Shown: one piece after another, positions 5,926-12,035 of the stretch
Position numbering within the stretch: position 1 is the first letter of the stretch
How the letters are laid out: each line of letters opens with the position of its first letter
Assembly (NCBI GenBank): GCA_002359465.1
Contig: DENA01000011.1
Span: 56,765-68,799, forward strand
From: Ruminococcaceae bacterium UBA2656
GTDB lineage: Bacteria; Bacillota; Clostridia; Oscillospirales; Acutalibacteraceae
Direction: 5' to 3'
DNA: 12,035 bases
Program-made: the position numbers and the translations under genes
The notes under the pieces: model-generated
What the model saw: only the letters and a program-made list of their open reading frames with translations
What the model was told of the DNA's origin: nothing
Databases searched by the model: none

Positions 5926-7989
5926 TTATTCCAGCGTAACATTGGCAACCGCCTGAATCTGGACATTGGAATTCAGCTCGTTAAACGAAAGAACCACCGC
6001 GTTGGGGTAAAACTGTTCCAGCATTTTGCTGAAATAAATTCTGACCAGCGGGGATGTTAAGACAATCGGAACATTGATGACATCCTTTACCTTTGTAATA
6101 CATTCCATCAGCTTGGACACAATTTTCTGTGTTGACTGCGGGTCAAGCGAAAGATAAGTACCCTGGTCGTTTTTACTGATGGAATTAATGATGAGCCTTT
6201 CCACCTCGCTGTCAAGCGTAATCACCCTGATCTGGCCCCCATCGGACCATTTTCGGGTAATCGTACGCTTTAGCGACTGCCGTACATATTCGGTTAAAAC
6301 CTCCAGATCGTGAACCGTAGACGCATAATCGGAAATCGTCTCCAGAATGGTTTCCATATCCCTGATGGGAACCCCCTCTTTCAGCAGATTACACAGAACT
6401 TTTTGAAGCCCGCCAAAAGAAATCAGATTGGGAATGACATCATCCACAACGGTTGAGCCGGTTTTTTTAATATTTTCAAGCAGCTGGTTCAAATCCTGCC
6501 TTGACAGCAGTTCATGCGCATATTTCTTAACGGTTTCAGAAAGGTGCGTCACAACAACGGACAGCGGATCAATTACTGTATAGCCATAGATTTCAGCCAT
6601 TTCCTTCTTGTCCCTGGTGATCCATTTGCTGGGAATACCGTAGGCCGGCTCAATGGTCTCAATGCCATCAATCGTACCGGTAAGATTTCCCGGGTCCAAA
6701 GCCAGATAATAGTCAACCAAAATTTCGCCGCGGCTGACTTCCTCGCCTTTAATCTTGATGACATACTGATTCGGGTTCAACATTCCGTTGTCCCGTAATC
6801 GAACGGCCGGGATGACGATACCCATCTCCACAGCAAACTGTTTTCGAAAAGTAACCAGCCTTTCAATAAAACTGCTGCCGCTGTTCTCATCAACAAGCGG
6901 AATCAGGCTGTAACCAAATTCCATTTCTATAACGTCGATTTTTAACAGATCATAGATATTGTCAATATTTTTGAAGTAATCCGTGTCATTGGGCTGTTCA
7001 GCCGCAGCATGAGCCGATTCGGCCTTCTCAGCCACCGCAGCGGTAAGCTCGCTCCGTTTTTTGAGGCTGAAACCGGCAAACAGCAGGCCCGCCGCTATCA
7101 CCAGAATCTGCGGGACCGGCATACCCGGAATGAAGCAGAGCCCGACCAAGGTAACCCCGGTGATAATCATAACAATGGGCTGGGAAAAAAACTGCCTTGA
7201 AACATCCATGCTCAGACTGGAATCAGACGCCGCACGCGTTACAATCATGCCGGTCGCTGTTGAAATCAGCAGGGCCGGAAGCTGAGAAACAAGGCCGTCG
7301 CCGACCGTTGCAATGGAATAAACGTTCAGAACATCCTGAAAAGAGCTGCCTCCCTGAACCATACCGATTACAGTACCTGCAATAAAATTAATAAAGGTAA
7401 TGATAATGGAGGCGATCGCATCACCTTTTACAAATTTGGTGGCGCCGTCCATAGCGCCGTAAAACTCTGCCTCGCGCTGGATATCCATCCTGCGCTGACG
7501 GGCGGCCGTTTCATCGATCAGGCCGGAGCTCAAATCCGCGTCAATGGCCATCTGTTTTCCTGGCATCGCGTCCAGTTTGAATCTTGCGGATACCTCGGAA
7601 ACCCGTTCGGCTCCCTTCGTAATAACCAGAAAATTTACAATGACGATGATAAGAAAGATAATGAAACCGACAACGACATTGCCTTTCAGGACAAAGCTAC
7701 CGAAGGTTTCAATAACCTGTCCGGCTTTTCCGGACTGGGTAAGAATCAGTCTGGTGGAAGAAATATTCAGCGCCAGACGAAACAGCGTGGTAATCAGCAG
7801 CATGGATGGAAAGATGGAAAACTGGAGCGCATCTTTCACGTACATGGTCATCAGAACAATCATAACGGATATCGTAATATTTATGATAAACATCATATCC
7901 AGCAAAAAAGGAGGTAATGGAATGATGATAAATCCGACAATGAGAATGACAAAGATTGCTACTATATTGTTGAGGATCTTCAATATCAC
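5926..7989 (-). CDS. flhA: Flagellar biosynthesis protein FlhA (export gate)
   Basis: FlhA is the largest membrane component of the flagellar type III export gate. It couples proton flow to export, and its cytoplasmic domain docks chaperone-substrate complexes. The 687-residue protein has eight or so membrane helices in the first ~315 residues (first helix NIVAIFVILIVGFIIIPLPP). The FHIPEP-family signature follows the third or fourth helix: RFKLDAMPGKQMAIDADLSS around residues 136-155, then RRMDIQREAEFYGAMDGATK. A linker rich in A/E leads to the C-terminal domain with GIPSKWITRDKKEMAEIYGY, VVTHLSETVKKYAHELLSRQ and a conserved end. I chose the GTG at 7989: it overlaps the flhB stop as GTGA and has AGGAG at 7995-7999 with a five-base spacer. 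The longer ATG at 8019 overlaps flhB by 34 bases without such a site; a TTG at 7983 is another possibility. Confidence 0.96.
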   Translation of the reverse strand: MILKILNNIVAIFVILIVGFIIIPLPPFLLDMMFIINITISVMIVLMTMYVKDALQFSIFPSMLLITTLFRLALNISSTRLILTQSGKAGQVIETFGSFVLKGNVVVGFIIFLIIVIVNFLVITKGAERVSEVSARFKLDAMPGKQMAIDADLSSGLIDETAARQRRMDIQREAEFYGAMDGATKFVKGDAIASIIITFINFIAGTVIGMVQGGSSFQDVLNVYSIATVGDGLVSQLPALLISTATGMIVTRAASDSSLSMDVSRQFFSQPIVMIITGVTLVGLCFIPGMPVPQILVIAAGLLFAGFSLKKRSELTAAVAEKAESAHAAAEQPNDTDYFKNIDNIYDLLKIDVIEMEFGYSLIPLVDENSGSSFIERLVTFRKQFAVEMGIVIPAVRLRDNGMLNPNQYVIKIKGEEVSRGEILVDYYLALDPGNLTGTIDGIETIEPAYGIPSKWITRDKKEMAEIYGYTVIDPLSVVVTHLSETVKKYAHELLSRQDLNQLLENIKKTGSTVVDDVIPNLISFGGLQKVLCNLLKEGVPIRDMETILETISDYASTVHDLEVLTEYVRQSLKRTITRKWSDGGQIRVITLDSEVERLIINSISKNDQGTYLSLDPQSTQKIVSKLMECITKVKDVINVPIVLTSPLVRIYFSKMLEQFYPNAVVLSFNELNSNVQIQAVANVTLE

Positions 7990-9050
7990 CTCATCTCCTT
8001 TTTCAATGAATATACCCATGCCATAATCTCGGCGAGGATTACATAATATTCTTCCGGAATTTCCCGGTTGACTTCAACCGATTTATACAAAGCCCTTGCA
8101 AGCTGTACATTTTCAGTCATGGGGATTTTATTTTTCTCTGCTATCTCTATAATCTTCAGCGCCATGTAGTCCTGTCCTTTGGCGACAACGATCGGGGCGC
8201 TGTTTTTTTCTATATCATATTTAAGCGCTACGGCGAAATGGGTCGGGTTCCTTACGATTACATCCGCTGTGGGTACCTGCTGCATCATCCGCTGCATCGA
8301 GATCTTACGCTGCCGTTCCTTGATCTGCCCCTTGATCTGCGGGTCGCCTTCCATTTGCTTGTATTCTTCTTTAATTTCCTGCTTGGACATCTTGATATTC
8401 CGTTCGTATTCCCACCACTGGTAGAGGTAATCAAAAGCGGCAATTAAAATAAACACCATGGAAAGCTGAATGACGATATCCATAATGGAATTCATAATGA
8501 AAATGACGGCGTCAAAAACGTCTTCAAACATCAACTTTGTAAAATACTTTGCTATATTCATAAACGAGGAATACAGGATATAAAAAATAATGGAAATTTT
8601 GAGCATCGCCTTGATCAGTTCCGTTATGGAACGGAGAGAAAACAGCCGTTTCATTCCCTGAATGGGGCTGATCCTGGAGAATTTGATTTTTAGATTTTCT
8701 TTGGATATTTTAAATCTGGTCTGTGCTCCGGCCGCGATCACACCGACCGCTATGGCGGTGAGCATCACAGGCCCCGCCAATAAAAAGAGAGCAATCAAAG
8801 CATCTTTTGTAACATCCATCGCAAATTCCGAAGAAAGCGCCCGAACCGTCTTTATGTATGCAATGTATTTGGAAAGAAACGTTGAAAGGTAATGATACAT
8901 AAAGGGAACCGCCATTTTTAAAACAAGAAAAAGAGCCAGAATGGACAGTGCGCTGACTACATCACTGCTTTGAAAAATATTGCCTTTTTTGCGTTCATCT
9001 TCCCTTTTTTTAGGGGTTGCTTTTTCTGTTTTACTGCTGTCGGCTGCCAT
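7986..9050 (-). CDS. flhB: Flagellar biosynthesis protein FlhB (export gate, substrate-specificity switch)
   Basis: FlhB sits in the inner membrane beside FlhA and switches export from rod/hook to filament substrates after self-cleavage in its cytoplasmic domain. The 354-residue protein begins with a typical charged N-terminus (SSKTEKATPKKREDERKKGN), has four hydrophobic segments (about 35-54, 84-108, 148-168, 183-205), then a charged linker (YERNIKMSKQEIKEEYKQME) and the autocleavage motif N268-P269-T270-H271 in VIVRNPTHFAVALKY. Cleavage is expected between Asn268 and Pro269. The C-terminal domain continues with APIVVAKGQDYMALKI and VNREIPEEYY, both conserved. I chose the ATG at 9050, five bases after an AGGGGGG site at 9056-9062; extending to 9128 adds a Cys/Arg-rich stretch without family resemblance that overlaps fliR. 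Length fits the family. Confidence 0.96.
   Translation of the reverse strand: MAADSSKTEKATPKKREDERKKGNIFQSSDVVSALSILALFLVLKMAVPFMYHYLSTFLSKYIAYIKTVRALSSEFAMDVTKDALIALFLLAGPVMLTAIAVGVIAAGAQTRFKISKENLKIKFSRISPIQGMKRLFSLRSITELIKAMLKISIIFYILYSSFMNIAKYFTKLMFEDVFDAVIFIMNSIMDIVIQLSMVFILIAAFDYLYQWWEYERNIKMSKQEIKEEYKQMEGDPQIKGQIKERQRKISMQRMMQQVPTADVIVRNPTHFAVALKYDIEKNSAPIVVAKGQDYMALKIIEIAEKNKIPMTENVQLARALYKSVEVNREIPEEYYVILAEIMAWVYSLKKEMR
7995..7999 (-). promoter_or_regulatory. Ribosome binding site deciding the flhA GTG start
   Basis: AGGAG inside the 3' end of flhB, five bases before the GTG at 7989, whose GTGA overlaps the flhB TGA. The arrangement suggests translational coupling of flhB and flhA. 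Confidence 0.7.
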
Positions 9051-9055
9051 ATCAT

Positions 9056-9062
9056 CCCCCCT
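9056..9062 (-). promoter_or_regulatory. Ribosome binding site deciding the flhB start
   Basis: AGGGGGG in the 40-base gap between the fliR stop and the ATG at 9050, spacer five bases. Supports the short flhB start. Confidence 0.65.
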
Positions 9063-9090
9063 AAAGAACAGATTTGAACGGAACCGAAAG

Positions 9091-9855
9091 CTACAGCAAT
9101 GTCTGAAACACCTGATTGATATTGTCAAACATCAGCAAAATCAGCTTTTCAAGAAAAGATGCAAGCGGCGGCGCCATAATAATAATGATAATAAAGCCAA
9201 GAATCACTTTTAGCTGTATATTAATTACGAAAACATCGATTTGAGGAACAGCCCGCATCACCAGACCCACAGCAATTTCGGTAATGAGCTCTGCCGCAAG
9301 AACGGGCAGCGACATTTTAACCGCATACACCAGAATAAGGGAAAACATACCGACAAGCTGCTGGAACATTTCCGGTTCAAACCGGAGGCTGCCGTAAGGA
9401 ACCATAACGCACAGCTTGATAAAAATCTGTATCAGCGTCAGGTGGCCGTTTACGGCGAAAAAAATCAGGATAAACATGGTATTGATAAACGAGGCGGAAA
9501 GCGGCATGGACACATTGCTTTGGGGGTCGTAAATTTTTGACATGGAAATGCCGATCTGCATGTCCATGTTCTCACCGCTGATCAGCATGATTGATAAAAA
9601 CAGCTGAATGACATACCCCACCGCATAACCGATCAGAAGCTCTTTCAGTAAACTGAAGGACAGGACAAGAAATGAAGAAATTTCAATGCTCTGGGCCGGA
9701 ACAAGATGATAGGAAAAAACGGCCAGTATCATGGTAAGGCCCACTTTAACAATTACCGGAAGATTTTTTCTGCCCAAAATCGGGTTAAACATAATGCAGC
9801 CGGACATTCGCATGAAAATGAAAAGCAGAAGAGTAAAATCATAATTCAATTCCAT
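9091..9855 (-). CDS. fliR: Flagellar biosynthetic protein FliR (export gate)
   Basis: FliR assembles with FliP and FliQ into the helical gate core of the type III export apparatus. The 254-residue protein is strongly hydrophobic with about six membrane segments. Family motifs visible: FMRMSGCIMFNPILGRKNLP near the N-terminus, LLKELLIGYAVGYVIQLFLS around residues 69-88, NMDMQIGISMSKIYDP around 96-111, and VGLVMRAVPQIDVFVINIQL around 201-220, the most conserved stretch. It follows fliQ by 50 bases and precedes flhB by 40, the standard fliPQR-flhB-flhA order. The ATG at 9855 is the only good start at the right position, but only a weak GGAA precedes it, so initiation may be inefficient. Confidence 0.95.
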   Translation of the reverse strand: MELNYDFTLLLFIFMRMSGCIMFNPILGRKNLPVIVKVGLTMILAVFSYHLVPAQSIEISSFLVLSFSLLKELLIGYAVGYVIQLFLSIMLISGENMDMQIGISMSKIYDPQSNVSMPLSASFINTMFILIFFAVNGHLTLIQIFIKLCVMVPYGSLRFEPEMFQQLVGMFSLILVYAVKMSLPVLAAELITEIAVGLVMRAVPQIDVFVINIQLKVILGFIIIIIMAPPLASFLEKLILLMFDNINQVFQTLL

Positions 9856-9905
9856 ATTCCGTTTATGACCACACCTTCCCGCCGTTCTGGAAAAAGAGGT
9901 TCCCG

Positions 9906-10172
9906 TTAACTTAATTTTGTTATCATGGTAAAGATGTATATCGTAAAATCATTCATTGTTTCCATCATCCAGGGCCCTAAGATCACCAGAATCAACGCAA
10001 TGGCCACCAGTTTGGGAACAAAGGTGAGGGTTTGCTCATGAATTTGTGTGGCTGCCTGAAAAATGGAAACTACCAGTCCCAGCACAACACTGACAATCAG
10101 AATGGGGGCCGATAACTTGAGTGCCGCAACCATTGCAGCCTGTAAAACCTCTGTGATTTCCGATGTTGTCAT
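9906..10172 (-). CDS. fliQ: Flagellar biosynthetic protein FliQ (export gate)
   Basis: FliQ is a small two-helix membrane protein, several copies of which wrap the FliP-FliR core. At 88 residues it has the normal length. The two hydrophobic helices lie at about 16-38 (ALKLSAPILIVSVVLGLVVS) and 50-72 (TFVPKLVAIALILVILGPWM). The loop between them, IFQAATQIHEQTLTFVPK, is the family hallmark. The ATG at 10172 follows AAAGGTG with about eight bases of spacing. It lies 36 bases after the fliP stop. Confidence 0.95.
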   Translation of the reverse strand: MTTSEITEVLQAAMVAALKLSAPILIVSVVLGLVVSIFQAATQIHEQTLTFVPKLVAIALILVILGPWMMETMNDFTIYIFTMITKLS

Positions 10173-10208
10173 GGTCGCACACCTTTCAGACGATTTTTGA
10201 GCGGCAAA

Positions 10209-11006
10209 CTACATATTGAAGCTGACAGCCAGCGTTTTGAACAGGAGGCCCCAACCGTCCACAAGCACAAAAAGCAGCAGTTTGAACGGCAGCGAAATCA
10301 TTGCCGGAGGAAGCATGATCATCCCCATCGACATAAGCGTGCTTGCCACAATCATATCGATAATCAGGAAAGGAATAAAAATCAAAAAACCGATTGTAAA
10401 GGCCCTTTTCAATTCACTCGTCATAAACGCGGGAATCACAACCGTAATGGACAATTCGTCAACCGACTTGACCGCCTTAGCCTTTGAAAGGTTGATAAAC
10501 AGATTCAAATCATCTTTTTTAGTTTGCTTGAGCATAAATTTTTTCATTGGGACGGCCGCTTTATGTAAAAACTGTTCCTGCGTGATTTTTTGTTCTTTAT
10601 AGGGCTGATACGCCTGCGTGTTCACTTCGTTTATAACCGGATTCATAATGAAAAGAGACAGAAACAGCGCAATGCCGATCAAAACCTGATTCGGAGGCGT
10701 CTGCTGCAAACCCAGCGCGTTTCGCAGGAACGACAGCACGATAATGATTCTGGTAAAGCAGGTCGTCATAATCAGGATGGAAGGCGCAAGGGCAAGAACG
10801 GTGAACATCTCAATAATTTCAAGCGTGTCTACCCCTTTTCCGTTCACGTCCACATTGACGGACGCGGCGGAGGCATTGAGCGGAAGCAGAAAAATCAGTA
10901 CCAGAGAGATTGTGATCAGAATCAGAGCCTTTTTTCCGGCTTTACTTTTTTTCTTTTTTGTCTTCGGCGTCGTCAGTTTTGTTGGCTCTTCTGAAAAATG
11001 TATCAC
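10209..11006 (-). CDS. fliP: Flagellar biosynthetic protein FliP (export gate)
   Basis: FliP forms the pentameric base of the export gate. Unusually among gate proteins it enters the membrane with a cleavable Sec signal, visible here as a Lys-rich n-region (residues 16-26), a hydrophobic core (27-42) and LNASAA, with cleavage likely near residues 47-49. The mature part has TLEIIEMFTVLALAPSILIM, RIIIVLSFLRNALGLQQTPP and the signature IPAFMTSELKRAFTIGF around 191-207, followed by LIIDMIVASTLMSMGM and VLVDGWGLL, all conserved. The start is GTG at 11006; an in-frame TGA at 11013-11015 blocks any longer form, and no canonical start lies between 11006 and the hydrophobic core. This forces a 65-base overlap with fliO and a rather long n-region. 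Only a weak GGGAT precedes the GTG. Confidence 0.93.
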   Translation of the reverse strand: MIHFSEEPTKLTTPKTKKKKSKAGKKALILITISLVLIFLLPLNASAASVNVDVNGKGVDTLEIIEMFTVLALAPSILIMTTCFTRIIIVLSFLRNALGLQQTPPNQVLIGIALFLSLFIMNPVINEVNTQAYQPYKEQKITQEQFLHKAAVPMKKFMLKQTKKDDLNLFINLSKAKAVKSVDELSITVVIPAFMTSELKRAFTIGFLIFIPFLIIDMIVASTLMSMGMIMLPPAMISLPFKLLLFVLVDGWGLLFKTLAVSFNM

Positions 11007-11385
11007 TCGTTTTCACATCCCATCTGCTTTTCAGCGTCGAATTCAAAACATCAAGAAAGGTATCCTTTTGCAATGGCCCGGGGATGTTCAATTCCGATTG
11101 ATCCAGTTCTTTAAGAATCTCGATATTGTTGTTCGCAAAGCCAACCAAATAGTACTTTTTGCAAACTTCAACAATAACAAGCCCCTTGTCCTGCGTTAAG
11201 GCCACGCGCTCCACGACCCTGATATTGCCTGACTTTGAAACATTGTTTACCCTGTTCGCCATAAATTTGCTGAACGCGTAACAAAGATACAGCACAAAAA
11301 CGATCGCAATCAGTGAAAAAAACAGCGGTAAAATATCAGAAACAAAACTGAGCAGCGGCAAAGCGCCCAAAGCAAAATTCAACAC
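10942..11385 (-). CDS. fliO: Flagellar biosynthetic protein FliO
   Basis: FliO (FliZ in Bacillus) helps FliP oligomerise during gate assembly. The 147-residue protein has a single membrane helix at about residues 15-38 (DILPLFFSLIAIVFVLYLCY), followed by a basic juxtamembrane part. The FliO cytoplasmic domain is recognisable as IRVVERVALTQDKGLVIVEV, then KYYLVGFANNNIEILKEL, a beta-rich domain shared by the family. The tail is charged (DDAEDKKEKK). The GTG at 11385 and the TTG at 11382 both follow a strong AGGGAGG; spacing favours the TTG slightly, which would remove one residue. The 3' end overlaps fliP by 65 bases in a different frame. Neighbours cheY and fliP agree with the assignment, which would be hard from sequence alone because FliO is poorly conserved. 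Confidence 0.88.
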   Translation of the reverse strand: MLNFALGALPLLSFVSDILPLFFSLIAIVFVLYLCYAFSKFMANRVNNVSKSGNIRVVERVALTQDKGLVIVEVCKKYYLVGFANNNIEILKELDQSELNIPGPLQKDTFLDVLNSTLKSRWDVKTSDTFFRRANKTDDAEDKKEKK

Positions 11386-11411
11386 GGTTCCTCCCTAATT
11401 CAGCTGAAGCG

Positions 11412-11777
11412 TTAAGCCCCCAGAATCCCGTTTACGGTTTTCATAATGCGGTCCGGTTTGAACGGCTTAACAATAAAGTCTTTTGCTCCCAGTTTTAACG
11501 CCTCAACAACCATTGCTTCCTGTCCCATGGCGGAACACATTACCACCTTGATGTCTCCGTCCATTTCCTTCAGATGCTTCAGTGCTTCCAAACCGTCCAT
11601 AACGGGCATTGTAATATCCATGAGAATCAAGTCCGGTTTTTCCGCCGCATACACGCTGAGTGCCTTTTCCCCATTTTCAGCTTCGACAATTTCCGTATAA
11701 CCGTTTTGCTGCAGGGTATTTTTAATCATCATTCTCATAAAAGCTGCATCATCGACCAACATAATCTTTTTACTCAT
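11412..11777 (-). CDS. cheY: Chemotaxis response regulator CheY
   Basis: CheY is the single-domain receiver phosphorylated by CheA; CheY-P binds the flagellar switch and is dephosphorylated by CheC or FliY. The 121-residue protein has all receiver residues: acidic pair D9/D10 in IMLVDDAAFMR, phospho-acceptor D54 in LILMDITMPVMDGLEAL, switch Ser82 in VVMCSAMG and Lys104 in FIVKPFKPDR. There is no output domain. An AGGAGG at 11785-11790 stands seven bases before the ATG. It lies 33 bases after the fliN/fliY stop and 26 before fliO, the same relative position as cheY in the Bacillus fla/che operon, which supports a role as the motor-binding CheY rather than a generic regulator. Confidence 0.95.
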   Translation of the reverse strand: MSKKIMLVDDAAFMRMMIKNTLQQNGYTEIVEAENGEKALSVYAAEKPDLILMDITMPVMDGLEALKHLKEMDGDIKVVMCSAMGQEAMVVEALKLGAKDFIVKPFKPDRIMKTVNGILGA

Positions 11778-11810
11778 TTCTGTTCCTCCTAAAATACACC
11801 TTACGGCGTT

Positions 11811-12035
11811 TTAAATTAATTTCATTATTTCATTATTGCTTAACACTTCTGTTATCCTCACGCCATAAAAATCATCTACAACGACAACGTCTCCCTTGGC
11901 TATCCTTTTGCCGTTAACGAAGACGTCGACCTGCGAGCCGGCCTGTTTATCCAATTCCACGATAGTTCCCGAAGTAAAATCCAGGATATCTTTAATCGGT
12001 TTTTTGATGCGGCCGATTTCAACAGTAATTTGAAG
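11811..12035 (-). CDS. fliN: Flagellar motor switch protein FliN/FliY, C-terminal SpoA domain (truncated by window edge)
   Basis: Only the last 74 residues are in the window; the frame is open to the window end. They form a complete SpoA/FliN domain: LQITVEIGRIKKPIKDILDF at the start (family: V-x-LGR-x-xxxIxDIL), SGTIVELDKQAGSQVDVFVN in the middle, and KRIAKGDVVVVDDFYGVRIT, the most conserved part, near the end. The domain builds the bottom of the C-ring, to which CheY-P binds to change rotation. In Clostridia and Bacillus the gene before cheY is usually FliY, which has a CheC-like phosphatase part in front of this domain; that part would lie outside the window, so FliN and FliY cannot be told apart here. 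Confidence 0.9.
   Translation of the reverse strand, partial: LQITVEIGRIKKPIKDILDFTSGTIVELDKQAGSQVDVFVNGKRIAKGDVVVVDDFYGVRITEVLSNNEIMKLI

Larger units (their letters stand above)
891..12035 (-). other. Flagellar/chemotaxis operon (continues beyond window)
   Basis: Fourteen minus-strand genes from fliN/fliY to cheD follow each other with short gaps or small overlaps, and I see no internal terminator or convincing promoter between them. The largest gap, between the DUF342 gene and cheC (about 88 bases), holds only a weak A/T-rich 8-bp stem (2050-2057 with 2068-2075) without a U-tail. The unit ends at the hairpin 829-877. The promoter must lie upstream, outside the window. Confidence 0.75.

Noticed and set aside
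7544..8026. Plus-strand open frame (160 codons) opposite flhA
   Set aside because: Rich in Met/Ile/Thr because it mirrors membrane-helix codons of flhA; no ribosome site and no recognisable motif.
9051..9128. N-terminal extension of flhB to 9128
   Set aside because: The added 26 residues are Arg/Cys/Phe-rich, overlap the fliR 3' end and are not part of the family; a good ribosome site supports the start at 9050.
11399..11408. Ten-base perfect palindrome TTCAGCTGAA between cheY and fliO
   Set aside because: Too short, no second copy found nearby, and likely to occur by chance.

Overview
The window is a piece of a large flagellar and chemotaxis locus from a low-to-moderate GC Gram-positive anaerobe, most likely a member of the Clostridia. 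The placement rests on three things: the gene order, the CheC/CheD adaptation pair with two intact CheC phosphatase sites, and a stand-alone CheY between FliN and FliO. A closer placement (for example an Oscillospiraceae/Ruminococcaceae-like lineage) is only a guess.

Layout. Positions 1-814 on the plus strand hold the 3' end of fliS (filament chaperone; its 5' end is outside the window) and a small FliT/FlgN-like helical protein. A long hairpin at 829-877 separates them from everything else, which is on the minus strand and converges on it. Reading the minus strand from 12035 down to 891, the order is: fliN/fliY (C-terminal SpoA domain only), cheY, fliO, fliP, fliQ, fliR, flhB, flhA, a sigma-28/WhiG-type sigma factor, two rod/hook-family genes (flgF- and flgG-like), a DUF342/FapA-family gene, cheC and cheD. 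Gaps are 0 to about 70 bases and several junctions overlap (ATGA for cheC-cheD, GTGA for flhB-flhA), so this is almost certainly one transcription unit continuing from upstream. No stretch over 300 bases lacks a gene.

Function. FliP, FliQ, FliR, FlhB and FlhA form the flagellar type III export gate, and FliO assists FliP assembly. FliN/FliY belongs to the C-ring switch, which CheY-P binds. The sigma factor is expected to transcribe late genes. The two rod-type proteins are exported axial components. CheC removes phosphate from CheY-P and CheD deamidates chemoreceptors. FliS and the FliT/FlgN-like protein are predicted cytoplasmic chaperones for exported filament or cap proteins.

Several starts were moved inward from the longest reading frame because clear Shine-Dalgarno sequences or stop/start overlaps point to them (fliT-like, cheC, fapA-like, sigma, flhA, flhB). 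I found no mobile element, CRISPR, tRNA or rRNA, and no convincing new system. The main points of interest are the absence of flhF/flhG directly after flhA, the fapA-like gene inside the operon, the long fliO/fliP overlap, and the divergent FliT/FlgN-like protein.
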